Position numbers and translations under genes: made by a program. A stretch of DNA of 64,000 nt from Paraburkholderia sartisoli. GTDB taxonomy: Bacteria; Pseudomonadota; Gammaproteobacteria; Burkholderiales; Burkholderiaceae. The notes under the pieces were generated by a model. The model saw nothing but the letters and a program-made list of their open reading frames with translations. It had not been told where the DNA came from and did no database searches. The DNA lies in assembly GCF_900107685.1 (NCBI RefSeq), contig NZ_FNRQ01000002.1, positions 682,001 to 746,000 on the forward strand. Direction: 5' to 3'. Positions 44,383 to 53,472 of this stretch are shown piece after piece. Numbering within the stretch: position 1 is the stretch's first letter; each line of letters starts with the position of its first letter.

Positions 44383-44858
44383 TGCAGCAACATGGTTGGA
44401 CGCTGCTGTTCCACGATTGCATCATTGGGCAGCTACAGGCATTGCATGCTGCCGTTCAGCGTGCGGAGCAAAGCGACCCGACGGGGTTCGAGTCCAATGC
44501 GAACGTCAAATTGTTTCGTGTCCTGAGCCAGTTGATTACCGACATCGTTCCAGGCGATCCTTCTCGCGACGAGTACCGGCAGGGCAACACCTTGGGCACC
44601 GCTTACCGACATTGGCGGCGGGCCAAGGTCGGAAGGCGGTTTCGCTTGTTCTTTCGCTACGACTCGAAAGCGCACATCATCATCTACGCTTGGGTAAATG
44701 ATGCGGAAACCTTGCGGTCGTCCGGCAGTAAGTCTGACCCGTACGCCGTATTCGAGAAAATGCTGGGCCGTGGCAACCCGCCCGACGATTGGGATGCCTT
44801 GATGGCGAGTGCATCGGCGACTTGGCAATCATCGAAGTCGACCTTGACCAAAACTTGA
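44382..44858 (+). CDS. yhaV: YhaV-type RNase toxin
   Basis: A 158-residue protein with the family signatures GWTLLFHDCIIGQLQALHAA, LFRVLSQLITDIVPGDPSRD, YRHWRRAKVGRRFRLFFRYD and IIIYAWVNDAETLRSSGSKS. YhaV is a RelE-superfamily ribonuclease that cuts translated mRNA. Length and all blocks are normal, so it looks functional. It lies 115 bp from the tRNA-Lys fragment, i.e. at the right border of the mosaic region. Confidence 0.88.
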   Translation: MQQHGWTLLFHDCIIGQLQALHAAVQRAEQSDPTGFESNANVKLFRVLSQLITDIVPGDPSRDEYRQGNTLGTAYRHWRRAKVGRRFRLFFRYDSKAHIIIYAWVNDAETLRSSGSKSDPYAVFEKMLGRGNPPDDWDALMASASATWQSSKSTLTKT

Positions 44859-44972
44859 CCAAAGTAGACAGAAATCGCCCTCAAAAGGCCTAAAAGTGCA
44901 GTTGACCAGTGGATGGCTACCGCTGCAAGTCTTTGATTATACTGCACTTTTATTTCTGCCTATTTGCAGAGT

Positions 44973-45023
44973 GCGGGACTTTTAATCCGTTGGTCACAGG
45001 TTCGAATCCCGTACGGCCTACCA
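44973..45023 (+). pseudogene. tRNA-Lys(UUU) 3' fragment, candidate island attachment remnant
   Basis: GCGGGACTTTTAATCCG forms the anticodon arm with anticodon TTT. It is followed by TTGGTC, a T-arm (ACAGG, TTCGAAT, CCCGT with one mismatch), acceptor strand ACGGCCT and ACCA ending at 45023. No D-arm or 5' acceptor strand is present upstream, so this is only the 3' part. That is the piece left on the chromosomal side when an element integrates in a tRNA gene. A strong terminator follows. Confidence 0.7.
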
Positions 45024-45031
45024 AAAGATTC

Positions 45032-45073
45032 AAGGGCTTGCACGCGTTTGCGTCGCAAGCCCTTTTCTTTTTC
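45032..45073 (+). terminator. Rho-independent terminator behind the tRNA-Lys fragment
   Basis: A perfect 10-bp stem, AAGGGCTTGC (45032-45041) with GCAAGCCCTT (45055-45064), 13-nt loop, then a T-rich tail to 45073. Presumably the native terminator of the tRNA gene whose 5' part was separated. Confidence 0.85.
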
Positions 45074-45150
45074 GCTGCGGTGTAACCGCTGCATCGCTGG
45101 GTCGCTGGGTCGCTTGCGCCGTCGGCGCAAGCTCTCCTCATGCCAGCAAC

Positions 45151-46236
45151 CTAAAACGTATGCACAATCCCGATTGCGACCGCTAGCTGATTTGCCCCTG
45201 TCGCCACCGGCGTAGTAGACCCTGTCGCGCTCAGTGCAGACCGGGCGCTGTTTATCACGTACGTCACATCGGTATACAGTGCCGTCCGTTTGGAAAGCCA
45301 GTAGTCAGCATTGACACCGGAACTCAGCGCATGGGCCGATACCATGCGATACGAGTGATAGTACGTCGCCGCGGAGAGATGAAGTTGGGACGTCACCTTG
45401 TAACGCACCCCGCCAAATGCCATGTACTGTGGCGGCGATGCCTGCAGGGTGGCCACCACGTCATTAAGCAGGAGTTCGTAGCCGCCATAAAGCGTCGCGC
45501 TGCCGATTTCCCATGATCCGCCAGCCACATACCGACGCTCGCTATCATTCGCCGATGCCGCGCTCGTGCCTTGTCGCTGTTCGTAGGCGAACGTCAGGTT
45601 GAAAGGACCTTGCCGATAGCGCGCACCGATGTCGTACTCCTTGCCAACCCGGAACTCCCCTGGAACCTGCGCCCCATTGGTGATCGTGGCATCGTAGCCA
45701 AAGCTGTAAAGCGCATTCACCTCGAACGGTCCGGCATGGCCCAGGTACCCAACGGCATTATCGGCTCGCCCAACGAATTGCGAGTCCTGGGCAGAGAGCC
45801 CGTAGCTCGAATAATTCAGCGGATCGAGTGAAAGGAAATACCGGTACATCGGCGTCATCTGACGGCCAGCCATCAGGGAGCCATATCGATCCGACTCGAG
45901 ACCGACAAATGCCTGGCGACCGAACAGCCGGCCACCCTGCTGCAGCGTGCCGTTATTCATGGCGATACCCGACTCGAGCGTGAAGATCGACCGCAGGCCG
46001 TCACCGAGATTTTCCTTTCCTGTCACCCCCCAGCGCGAGTTGATACGGTTGCCCGTGTTCAGCCTGAACAGATCCCCCGATCCAGTTTTGGACGCATGAC
46101 TCACGTATTCGACACCGGAATCGACGATGCCATAGAGGGTCACTGAAGATTGTGCGTGCGCACCGACGCACAGACTCCCTGCAAACCCGCACGTGAGCAG
46201 GAGCTTCAACGAATGTTTCGCGCTATTCGACTTCAC
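45151..46236 (-). CDS. Gram-negative outer-membrane porin (Burkholderia OmpC-like family)
   Basis: A 361-residue porin from GTG 46236 with GGAGA 6 bp ahead. The signal peptide LKLLLTCGFAGSLCVGAHAQ is followed by SSVTLYGIVDSGVEYVSHAS and NRINSRWGVTGKENLGDGLR, and the end is a Phe (AIGIVHTF). The build is that of a 16-strand trimeric porin. It lies downstream of, and co-oriented with, the Rieske oxygenase cluster (114 bp from the transporter stop) and probably serves it by admitting the substrate. Confidence 0.92.
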   Translation of the reverse strand: MKSNSAKHSLKLLLTCGFAGSLCVGAHAQSSVTLYGIVDSGVEYVSHASKTGSGDLFRLNTGNRINSRWGVTGKENLGDGLRSIFTLESGIAMNNGTLQQGGRLFGRQAFVGLESDRYGSLMAGRQMTPMYRYFLSLDPLNYSSYGLSAQDSQFVGRADNAVGYLGHAGPFEVNALYSFGYDATITNGAQVPGEFRVGKEYDIGARYRQGPFNLTFAYEQRQGTSAASANDSERRYVAGGSWEIGSATLYGGYELLLNDVVATLQASPPQYMAFGGVRYKVTSQLHLSAATYYHSYRMVSAHALSSGVNADYWLSKRTALYTDVTYVINSARSALSATGSTTPVATGANQLAVAIGIVHTF

Positions 46237-46349
46237 TGTATGTCTCCATTAGATATCGAATTGTTTAATTTCGTTATGCGAAGTTATTCATATATTGAAA
46301 ACTGGAACAGGAAAGCGCCCCCGCCACTCATTCCAGTGTTTCCCTACCC

Positions 46350-47600
46350 TCACTCCCGGGCGATGTGTTTGCTGACGAAGAACATGGCAACCGCGCCCAC
46401 CAGCGGTCCAACAGCAAGGGTTAGCAGCGCGAGCATGAACGAATGGGTGCCGCCATAGACATGCCCCACCGCGAGAGGAGAAACGGCGCTTCCCATCTGC
46501 CAGATAGCATTGGTCCATCCGGCGCTGGCGCCGGCCAGGCGCTTGCCCGATGCATCGCTGATCTGGGCCATCAGCACGGGAAGATAGCCGAACGAGAATG
46601 CGCCAAGTATTGGGGCAACAAGATAGAACTGCGCTGTCGTCGAACAACTTCCAAAAACCAGCAGCGTGACCGTGAACGCCAGCAGACACAGAATCGAGAT
46701 CAACTTGCGCGACACACCGGGCAGATCCGAAATCCAGCCGAGTGTCGGCTTTGCGATGACGGCGCCTATTCCGAACGAAGCGATGATCGAGCCAGCCACG
46801 ACGGGTGAGATGCCGTACTGCCGCGTCATTAGCGCGTTGCCCCAGGCGCCGAACCCCACGGTCGCCCAAAGGCCCCCGCATCCCGCAATGGCCAGCACGA
46901 TCAGGTTACGGTTACGCAGCAGCCCGAGCATCTCTTTCGCGCTGTTTCGCACGGGCGGCTGGTCCTTGGCCGGCTGATTCTTCAACAACAGTAGCGCGAC
47001 GATGCCCCACACAAACGTCACAATGCCGAGCATCCGGAAAGCGTTGGACCAACCGTGTTGCGCGGAAAATGAGGGAACGAAAGCATTCGCGATGACCACG
47101 GCGAGCGAGGTCGCGGTCGTGTAGATTCCCATCGCGCGTCCACGGTCTCGCGTAAACCAGGCGGGAATGATCTTCATGCCAGCCGAGTAGTCTGCTCCCG
47201 CGGCGAAACCCATCGCAAGCTGGATCACAATGCCGGCCACGAGCGATTCCGTATAGCCGAAACAGAACGTGAAGACGCCGAGCGGCAGCAGCGCCAACGT
47301 GAGCATTAGCCGTCCGCCGAGCAGATCGGTCAGTATGCCGCCGACCACATTGGCGAGGACGTAGCCCACATAGAAGGCCGTCACGAACGCACCCAGCATG
47401 GCGACCTTGAGCCCAAGCGAGGCACCGACGGGCGCCGCGACCGTACTCCACGCTACCCGGTCGACGTAGCTGAGCAGGAACGCCGCCCAGACGATGAACA
47501 GCGCAACCCACCGGTAACTACTCGCCTCTGTGTCTGCAAGGGGTTTCGCAGACCAGACGCCGCTAGATGCGTCGCCAGACGACGTCATATTTTTTTCCAT
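46350..47600 (-). CDS. MFS transporter (anion:cation symporter-like)
   Basis: A 416-residue, 12-helix permease. Features: FIVWAAFLLSYVDRVAWSTV in helix 1, GGILTDLLGGRLMLTLALLP as the helix 2-3 signature, GRAMGIYTTATSLAVVIANA in helix 5, and a central loop after residue 200. The YxDR motif in helix 1 is shared with the ACS branch, which carries phthalate, gluconate and other organic anions. GGAGG precedes the ATG. Encoded after the reductase, so it likely imports the acid attacked by the Rieske oxygenase. Confidence 0.87.
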   Translation of the reverse strand: MEKNMTSSGDASSGVWSAKPLADTEASSYRWVALFIVWAAFLLSYVDRVAWSTVAAPVGASLGLKVAMLGAFVTAFYVGYVLANVVGGILTDLLGGRLMLTLALLPLGVFTFCFGYTESLVAGIVIQLAMGFAAGADYSAGMKIIPAWFTRDRGRAMGIYTTATSLAVVIANAFVPSFSAQHGWSNAFRMLGIVTFVWGIVALLLLKNQPAKDQPPVRNSAKEMLGLLRNRNLIVLAIAGCGGLWATVGFGAWGNALMTRQYGISPVVAGSIIASFGIGAVIAKPTLGWISDLPGVSRKLISILCLLAFTVTLLVFGSCSTTAQFYLVAPILGAFSFGYLPVLMAQISDASGKRLAGASAGWTNAIWQMGSAVSPLAVGHVYGGTHSFMLALLTLAVGPLVGAVAMFFVSKHIARE

Positions 47601-47693
47601 GACTCCTCCAATGCAAGACGTGCATAAAGCCGCCCTTTTTGTGTTTTGATTCTTGACCCAGCCTGTCGAGGCTGGCTGACACGCGTTCCACTG

Positions 47694-48668
47694 CTATAAA
47701 TCGAGCACGAGCATCCGCGACTTCGCACGTGAGCAACAGGGCAGGAACTGATCGTTGCGAGCCTGCTCGTCGGGTGACAGGTACAGATCTCGATGATCGG
47801 GCTCACCGTCCAGCACACGCGTGAGGCACGTGCCGCAAATGCCCTGCCCGCACGACACCGGCACCTCGACGCCCGCCGCGGCCAGTGCCTGCGTAACGGT
47901 CTGGTCTGCCTGCACCGGAACGACCCGACCGGAGCGCGCAAGCCGGATGTCGAAAGACGCCTCGTCGACGTTCGCTGCCAGAGCAGGTGCCGCCGCAAAA
48001 TATTCGTAGTGCAAGCGATCGGCAGGCCAGCCCAGCGAACGAGCCTTGTCGAGCACTGCGTTCATGAAGCCCTGCGGTCCGCATACATAGAGATGCAGAT
48101 CGGGTTGCGGGTCGGCCAGTAGTGCGTCGAGATCGATACGTTGTGCCTGACCCGCATCATCGAAGTGACACCGTACCTGGTCCGCCCAGCGTGAACCGGC
48201 GATGCGCTCGACGAAGGCCGCGCGGGCCGACGATCGGGCGCAGTAGTGAAGACTGAACGCCGCGCCTTCGCGACTCAGTTGCTCGGCCATGCAAAGTAGC
48301 GGTGTCAGGCCGATACCTCCAGCGAACAGCAGATGCCGGACATGCCCTTGCGCAATAGCAAAATGATTGCGTGGCGCGCTGATCTGTATTTCGTCGCCCT
48401 CATGCACGGCGTCGTGCATGCCTGCTGAGCCGCCACGCGAGGCATCGTCGCGCAAAACGGCGATCTGATACCGATGACGCTCCATCGGCGGATTGCACAG
48501 CGAGTACTGCCGGACGAGGCCGCCGGGTATATGCACGTCGATATGGGCGCCCGCCTCGAACGCCGGCAGCTCGCCTCCATCGACGCTGACGAGTTCGAAG
48601 CTGACGATGCCCTCGGCCTCGGTGTGCCGGCGCGCAACGCGCGCCGTGACAAGTCTGGAATGATTCAT
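47694..48668 (-). CDS. Rieske-oxygenase reductase (FMN, NAD, C-terminal 2Fe-2S; VanB/phthalate reductase type)
   Basis: A 324-residue three-domain reductase. Flavin-binding domain residues 1-105 (HIPGGLVRQYSLCNPPMERH); NAD domain about 106-225 (HLLFAGGIGLTPLLCMAEQL, LYVCGPQGFMNAVLDKA); C-terminal plant-type ferredoxin domain with the four Cys ligands CGQGICGTC...CC at about residues 273-313. It passes electrons from NAD(P)H to the Rieske centre of the oxygenase encoded 0.9 kb upstream. Start ATG 48668; the SDR stop is 11 bp upstream, so the genes are one operon. Confidence 0.9.
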   Translation of the reverse strand: MNHSRLVTARVARRHTEAEGIVSFELVSVDGGELPAFEAGAHIDVHIPGGLVRQYSLCNPPMERHRYQIAVLRDDASRGGSAGMHDAVHEGDEIQISAPRNHFAIAQGHVRHLLFAGGIGLTPLLCMAEQLSREGAAFSLHYCARSSARAAFVERIAGSRWADQVRCHFDDAGQAQRIDLDALLADPQPDLHLYVCGPQGFMNAVLDKARSLGWPADRLHYEYFAAAPALAANVDEASFDIRLARSGRVVPVQADQTVTQALAAAGVEVPVSCGQGICGTCLTRVLDGEPDHRDLYLSPDEQARNDQFLPCCSRAKSRMLVLDL

Positions 48669-48679
48669 GGCGACCGCCC

Positions 48680-49462
48680 TTACATGATCGACAGGCCGCC
48701 GTCGACCATCAGCGTCGTTCCGGTGATGAACGATGCCTCGTCGCTTGCGAGCCAGAGGATCGGCCAGGCGATTTCCCCGGGCGTGGCCCATCGTCCGATC
48801 AACGACGTATCCTGCCGCTGCGTCTTGAGCGCTTCCACATTGTTCCCCGCGGCGCGCGCGCGGTCGACGTGGAAGTCAGTCAAGGTGGAACCCGGACACA
48901 CCGCGTTCACGCGCACCCCTTGTGCGGCTTCTTCAAATGCCAGCGTGCGCGTCATGGCGAGCATGCCGGCCTTGGTCGCGTCGTAAAGGCCCATGCCCTT
49001 GCGACCGGTCACGGCATAGCAGGACGACACGTTGACGATGCTGGCCGCACCCATTCGACGCAGCAGGGGAAGCGCCGCCTTGCAGTAATTCGACGTGCCG
49101 ATCAGGTTGACAGACACCATCGCCTGCCACTCCGCCGGTGTGGCGTTCGCGAGCGTGCTGTAGTTACGCATTGCCGCGTTGTTGACCAGCACGTCGAGCC
49201 GGTCGAAAGTCTCAACCACAAGCTCCGCCGCGCGCGCCGCATCGTCCGGACTGGAGACGTCGGCCGCAAAAGTCTTGACCCGGGCAGAGGGATTGAGCCG
49301 GATCAGCTCGTCGGCGGTATGCGCCAGTGCTTCCGGATTCGCATCGACCAGCACGACCGCGGCACCTTCCGCGCAAAATACGCGAGCCGTCGCGGCGCCA
49401 ATGCCACCACCGCCTCCCGTGATCAATGCGACCTTGCCGTGAAGTCTTGTTCCTTGCTGCAT
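48680..49462 (-). CDS. Short-chain dehydrogenase/reductase (SDR), probably cis-diol or alcohol dehydrogenase
   Basis: A 260-residue classical SDR. Cofactor motif ALITGGGGGIGAATARVFCA near residue 13, Asp in LVDANPEA favouring NAD, VNNAAMRN, catalytic Ser in VNVSSCYAVTG, and the YDATK tetrad. ATG 49462 was chosen as the family start. In a Rieske cluster such an enzyme commonly rearomatises the dihydrodiol or oxidises the product. It may act on the product of the neighbouring oxygenase. Confidence 0.87.
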   Translation of the reverse strand: MQQGTRLHGKVALITGGGGGIGAATARVFCAEGAAVVLVDANPEALAHTADELIRLNPSARVKTFAADVSSPDDAARAAELVVETFDRLDVLVNNAAMRNYSTLANATPAEWQAMVSVNLIGTSNYCKAALPLLRRMGAASIVNVSSCYAVTGRKGMGLYDATKAGMLAMTRTLAFEEAAQGVRVNAVCPGSTLTDFHVDRARAAGNNVEALKTQRQDTSLIGRWATPGEIAWPILWLASDEASFITGTTLMVDGGLSIM

Positions 49463-49538
49463 TTCATGCCGGCGCGGCGCCGGCCTCCTTGTTGCTGAAG
49501 CGGTATTCGGGGAAGCCGGACGCATGCCCGGCTCGCGC

Positions 49539-50810
49539 TCAGATCGAGTAGATTGGCTGTCCCTTGCCGTCGGCAAGGTGGATCACCGCCCATTCCTGCG
49601 GCTTCTGATCACGGGGCAACAGGGCACCCGCCGCGCGCACGCGCTGCTGATCCGCGGCGACCGCCGGCGGATCGGTATCGGGAAGCAAAGCGGTGGCTGC
49701 TTCGTAGAGCATGCGACGCGCCATCACGATCGCGCGGTCAGTCGGCAGCAGCTTTTCCTTGCTGTGATCCTGGATCGGTCCCATGCTTTCCTGCAGCGAG
49801 GCATCCTGCATGGCAAAGCCGAATACCCCCGAATAGGCGCGCTTTTCTTTCTGCGCCTGGCGGTCGATCAGGTAGTCGTTGTCCTTGTTGGCCTTCGGAC
49901 GGAACGTGCCCGGTTCATATTCGCAGTGGATCCCCTTGCCCGCCTCGAGGTCGCTCAACTCCTGCTCGTTCAACGGGCGATCCGGACGGAAGTTGATACT
50001 CCAGGCCCAGCAGCTTTCGTCGTCAATGGGAACCCACACGTGGCCCGCGAGCGAGTGATCGCCAAACGGCGGGATGAGCGTGTACCACGGAAACAGCCAC
50101 TGCGTGACACGCCAGTAGTACGAATCCGGTTCGCCGTTGCGGCGGCCGAAGAGCGTCAGGCCAAACTGCGTCTTCTCGATTTCGAAGATCACGTTGCCAT
50201 CCGCCTTGATGTAGTCGAGGGCCTTGGTGCCCTGGTGCATCGGGTCTTCATCGACCTCGTAGCGATGCACATACGACACGTGGCTGGTATCGATCCCGCC
50301 TTCCATCGCCTGCAGATAGTTCGATTCCTGGAGTCGTTTGGAAACGAACACATGACTTGCCGGGAGATTGCACCATTCGAGATCCGGCGGAGCGGGCTGA
50401 CGGTCCTTCGGACCCATATAGGCCCAGACCAACCCCGCGCGCTCGATGCACGGATACGCGGTGATGTTCATGTGTTTGCACGCCTGGGGCGCGGACGGCA
50501 CCTCGACACAGTTGCCGTCGCGATCGAATTTCAAGCCGTGATACGCGCAACGGATGCCATTTTCTTCGTTGCGACCGAAATACAGCGACACGCCGCGATG
50601 CGAGCAGAACTCGTCGATCAGCGCGGGGTTGCCGCTGGAGTCGCGAAACGCCAGTAGCTTTTCGCCAAGAATCTGCACGCGTACCGGCGGGCAATCCGGT
50701 TCGGCAATTTCGCCCGTCAACAGTACCGGCACCCAGTAGCGCCGCATCAGGTCGCCCATTGCCGTTCCTGGACCGGTGCGCACCAAGGTTTCTGACATGT
50801 TCCTGTCCAT
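49539..50810 (-). CDS. Rieske-type aromatic ring-hydroxylating oxygenase, alpha subunit (phthalate/vanillate type)
   Basis: A 423-residue protein. The N-terminal Rieske 2Fe-2S site (FCSHRGVSLYFG...RCAYHG, residues about 68-90) is C-x-H...C-x2-H. The catalytic mononuclear iron site is in NYLQAMEGGIDTSHVSYVHR (D-x2-H-x4-H, near residue 175). The type fits the one-subunit phthalate 4,5-dioxygenase / 3-chlorobenzoate 3,4-dioxygenase / vanillate demethylase group, which hydroxylates or O-demethylates aromatic acids. ATG 50810 has GGAGAAAAAC ahead. First gene of the operon, divergent from the IclR gene. Substrate not readable. Confidence 0.88.
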   Translation of the reverse strand: MDRNMSETLVRTGPGTAMGDLMRRYWVPVLLTGEIAEPDCPPVRVQILGEKLLAFRDSSGNPALIDEFCSHRGVSLYFGRNEENGIRCAYHGLKFDRDGNCVEVPSAPQACKHMNITAYPCIERAGLVWAYMGPKDRQPAPPDLEWCNLPASHVFVSKRLQESNYLQAMEGGIDTSHVSYVHRYEVDEDPMHQGTKALDYIKADGNVIFEIEKTQFGLTLFGRRNGEPDSYYWRVTQWLFPWYTLIPPFGDHSLAGHVWVPIDDESCWAWSINFRPDRPLNEQELSDLEAGKGIHCEYEPGTFRPKANKDNDYLIDRQAQKEKRAYSGVFGFAMQDASLQESMGPIQDHSKEKLLPTDRAIVMARRMLYEAATALLPDTDPPAVAADQQRVRAAGALLPRDQKPQEWAVIHLADGKGQPIYSI

Positions 50811-50960
50811 GTTTTTCTCCGAATCAGGTTTTTGCGTTGTCCGCTGTGTGAGAATTGTGTTTCATTCTACGGACAGTTTGATTCAAGTCAAGCCGTCGGA
50901 CCCCAGGACTTTCACTACAATGCGCAATCAGGAATGGGCAGCGAAAACAGGAAATTTCAA

Positions 50961-51749
50961 ATGGAAGAGAAAAAATCGCACGAAAGTGTGCGTTCCGTGG
51001 AAAGAGCACTGGAAATTCTCCTTGCTTTCCGACCAGGCGATAAGGAGCTGTCGGTCGCGGAGCTGCTCACACGCGTGGACCTGAGCCGGCCCACGTTGTA
51101 TCGGCTGCTCAACACGCTGGAGCAACAGGGTTTTCTCGTCTCGTCGGGCGAGCCGCAGCGGTTTCGCCTTGGCAGCGCCGTCGCACATCTGGCTCATGTC
51201 TGGATGACGAGCCACAGCATCGCGCAGCTCGCCCAGCCGATGCTGCGCACGCTTTGGGAAGAGACGACGGAAACGGTGGCCCTGTTCGTGCCCGACGGCG
51301 TGTACCGGCTGTGTGTGGCGGAGATGGAAAGTCCGCAGCCGCTGAGCTTCCGGCGCGGTGTCGGCTATCGTGAAAAACTGGTGCTGGGCGCGAGTGGCCG
51401 GTCAATCCTGTCGCAGATGCAGCTTCCCGCCGAAGAACTGGGCCGCTACCTGTCCGATCCGAACCAGGATGTCGCACGCCTGTTCAGCGAACTGGAAACG
51501 ATCCGCACGCAAGGTTTTGCAATGAGCCACCATGAACTGATTGAAGGTGCGGTCGCGGTCGCGGCACCATTCTTCAATGGTGCGGATCAGGTAGCGGGTT
51601 CGCTTTGTATATTCGGCCCCAGCGTGCGCGTCACCGACAAGCGGGTCGCGCAGTTTGCCGAGCTGACCCGACGTGAGGCAGGAAACCTGTCGCGAGTGCT
51701 GGGACAGCAGACGAGGCAGGTTCACGTCGCCGCCGGCTCACGCAAATGA
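50961..51749 (+). CDS. IclR-family transcriptional regulator
   Basis: A 262-residue regulator. N-terminal winged helix residues 8-75 (SVRSVERALEILLAFRPGDK, LSRPTLYRLLNTLEQQGFLV). The C-terminal effector domain contains the family block GYREKLVLGASGRSILSQMQ and an EGAVAVAAPFF stretch near residue 205. It is divergent from the Rieske operon, with about 150 bp between starts. IclR proteins bind palindromes and respond to aromatic acids. I see TGTCCG (50838-50843) and CGGACA (50870-50875) as a spaced inverted pair that might contribute, but this is weak. Confidence 0.88.
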   Translation: MEEKKSHESVRSVERALEILLAFRPGDKELSVAELLTRVDLSRPTLYRLLNTLEQQGFLVSSGEPQRFRLGSAVAHLAHVWMTSHSIAQLAQPMLRTLWEETTETVALFVPDGVYRLCVAEMESPQPLSFRRGVGYREKLVLGASGRSILSQMQLPAEELGRYLSDPNQDVARLFSELETIRTQGFAMSHHELIEGAVAVAAPFFNGADQVAGSLCIFGPSVRVTDKRVAQFAELTRREAGNLSRVLGQQTRQVHVAAGSRK

Positions 51750-51972
51750 AGGAACGCCGCGATGTGAGGCCGGTGCTCCGGCCGGCGACTTGCCAGCCGC
51801 TGTCGCGAAACCGGTCACGGCGATTCCTGTAAAAAGTCGGGCGATCAGGGACCGCTTTGTATCGTGCCCGGGTTGAGTCACGCAGAAAATACCTTCCCGC
51901 TATCGAAGGTCCGGCCTCACCGGCATTCCGCGAAGACGGACGACGCCGGGCTCACATTCCTGCGCTCGCAAC

Positions 51973-52135
51973 TCAATCGACATCGCGCACGTAGCGTTTT
52001 TCCTTCGTGAGCTGGCTGACATACCCGGCCGCCCTGTCGTCGGACATACCGCCGTGTTTCGCAATGACCGCCTGGGCGGCGCTGTCCATCGTTTTCTCTT
52101 GCCCCAAAAACAAAACGGCGTCCCGCGAAAGAAGC
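51973..52135 (-). pseudogene. C-terminal remnant of a CysJ-like (sulfite reductase) flavoprotein
   Basis: The leftward frame ends QEKTMDSAAQAVIAKHGGMS then DDRAAGYVSQLTKEKRYVRD. This matches the C-terminal tail of NADPH-sulfite reductase flavoprotein alpha subunits (..MAKDV..AL..I..KHGG....A..YV..L...KRY.RDV). The preceding NADPH-binding part is absent or scrambled. A relic of 50-odd codons without start or partner genes. Confidence 0.55.
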
Positions 52136-52572
52136 CGGATCGCCGTTTCGGGGGAACCGCCGTTGCACAGGAAGCCCATATTCGAGCGATACAGTGTGCG
52201 GTGCGGATGGACCGGCATCGATCTCCATCGAAGCTTCGATGCGCAACTGCATGCGCGAGTCCCGCAAAGCCGCAGCCGCGTGGCTGGCAGCAGCGCCGGG
52301 GCAGCTCGATCGTTCTTCGCCTGCGCGAAGTACCACGGCACATCCTGATACACCGCAGCACTCTCGTCGTGCGCCCGATGCACGGCTGCGAACCGGACTC
52401 GATCACCCGGGCGCCATCCAATACGACAACTCATCTGCATTTCCCTGGTCGAGATCAAGTTCCGCCTACGCGCTCTTTCGTAGAATCCGGCGGCATACGC
52501 ACCTGAGTGCGTGGGTTGCGGGTCGCGAAGTTACGGCGAATTCCGCAAGGGCTCAATGAAAAGCAGGCGAAT
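52136..52572. other. Upstream region of cyoABCD
   Basis: About 440 bp without a supported gene, presumed to hold the cyo promoter. I see no convincing operator; respiratory regulators are not identifiable by eye. Confidence 0.4.
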
Positions 52573-53469
52573 ATGATGAACAAGGGAGTCCTTAAAACCA
52601 GGGTGCTGATACCCCTCTGGGGTGCACTGGCCACTTGTCTTTCCGGGTGTAGCAAGCTCGACGTGCTCAACCCGAAAGGCAGCATCGGGCTAGCGGAAAA
52701 ATCACTGATCAGCACGGCGACGTTCACGATGTTGATCGTCGTCGTGCCCGTCATCCTGATGACACTATGGTTTTCGTGGCGCTACCGTGCGAGTAACCGC
52801 CGGGCGAAGTACGCGCCGAAGTGGGCGCACTCCACGGCGATCGAAGTCGTCATCTGGACGGTGCCGTCCATCATCATCCTGTGTCTCGGGGTGCTGACCT
52901 GGAAGACAACGCACGAACTCGATCCCTACCGGCCGATCGAGTCGGAGGTCAAGCCGATCAACGTCGAAGTGGTCGCGCTCGACTGGAAATGGCTCTTCAT
53001 TTACCCGGATCTCGGCATTGCATCGATCAATCAGCTGGCCTTTCCGGTCGGCACACCGGTGCATTTCATGATCACGTCCGATTCCGTCATGAACTCGTTC
53101 TTCATCCCGCAACTGGGCAGCCAGATCTACGCGATGGCGGGGATGCAAACGCAACTGCACCTGGTTGCGGACGAAGCCGGCGACTACGCCGGCGTGTCGG
53201 CCAATTACAGCGGCAGGGGCTTCTCGGACATGAAGTTCCGCGCGCTCGCCACCAGCCCCGAGCAGTTCAACGCGTGGGTGCAAACGGTCAAGGCGTCGCC
53301 GGGCCGGCTCGACATGAACGAATACAACGCGGTCGCACAACCGGGCGAGAAGGAGCCGGTGCGCTACTTCTCCACGATCGACCCGAAACTGTTCCACAAC
53401 ATCATCGCGAAATACAACAACGGCAACGTTCTCGATTTGCAGAACAGCAATTGCAGTACGAAGGGGTAA
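52573..53469 (+). CDS. cyoA: Cytochrome bo3 ubiquinol oxidase subunit II
   Basis: About 298 residues from ATG 52573 (a second ATG follows directly). It has a lipoprotein signal, ALATCLSGCSK with the lipobox Cys near residue 25. Two membrane helices follow (ATFTMLIVVVPVILMTLWFS; STAIEVVIWTVPSIIILCLG), then the cupredoxin-like periplasmic domain (INVEVVALDWKWLFIYPDLG, NSFFIPQLGSQIYAMAGMQT). As usual for quinol oxidases, the CuA ligands are missing. It helps assemble the quinol-oxidising, proton-pumping bo3 complex. It is the first gene of an intact cyoABCD operon. Confidence 0.96.
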   Translation: MMNKGVLKTRVLIPLWGALATCLSGCSKLDVLNPKGSIGLAEKSLISTATFTMLIVVVPVILMTLWFSWRYRASNRRAKYAPKWAHSTAIEVVIWTVPSIIILCLGVLTWKTTHELDPYRPIESEVKPINVEVVALDWKWLFIYPDLGIASINQLAFPVGTPVHFMITSDSVMNSFFIPQLGSQIYAMAGMQTQLHLVADEAGDYAGVSANYSGRGFSDMKFRALATSPEQFNAWVQTVKASPGRLDMNEYNAVAQPGEKEPVRYFSTIDPKLFHNIIAKYNNGNVLDLQNSNCSTKG

Positions 53470-53472
53470 CAC

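Noticed and set aside
44950..45141. Leftward frame reading GRTGFEPVTNGLKV
   Set aside because: This is the well-known spurious peptide produced by the complement of tRNA genes; here it comes from the tRNA-Lys fragment.
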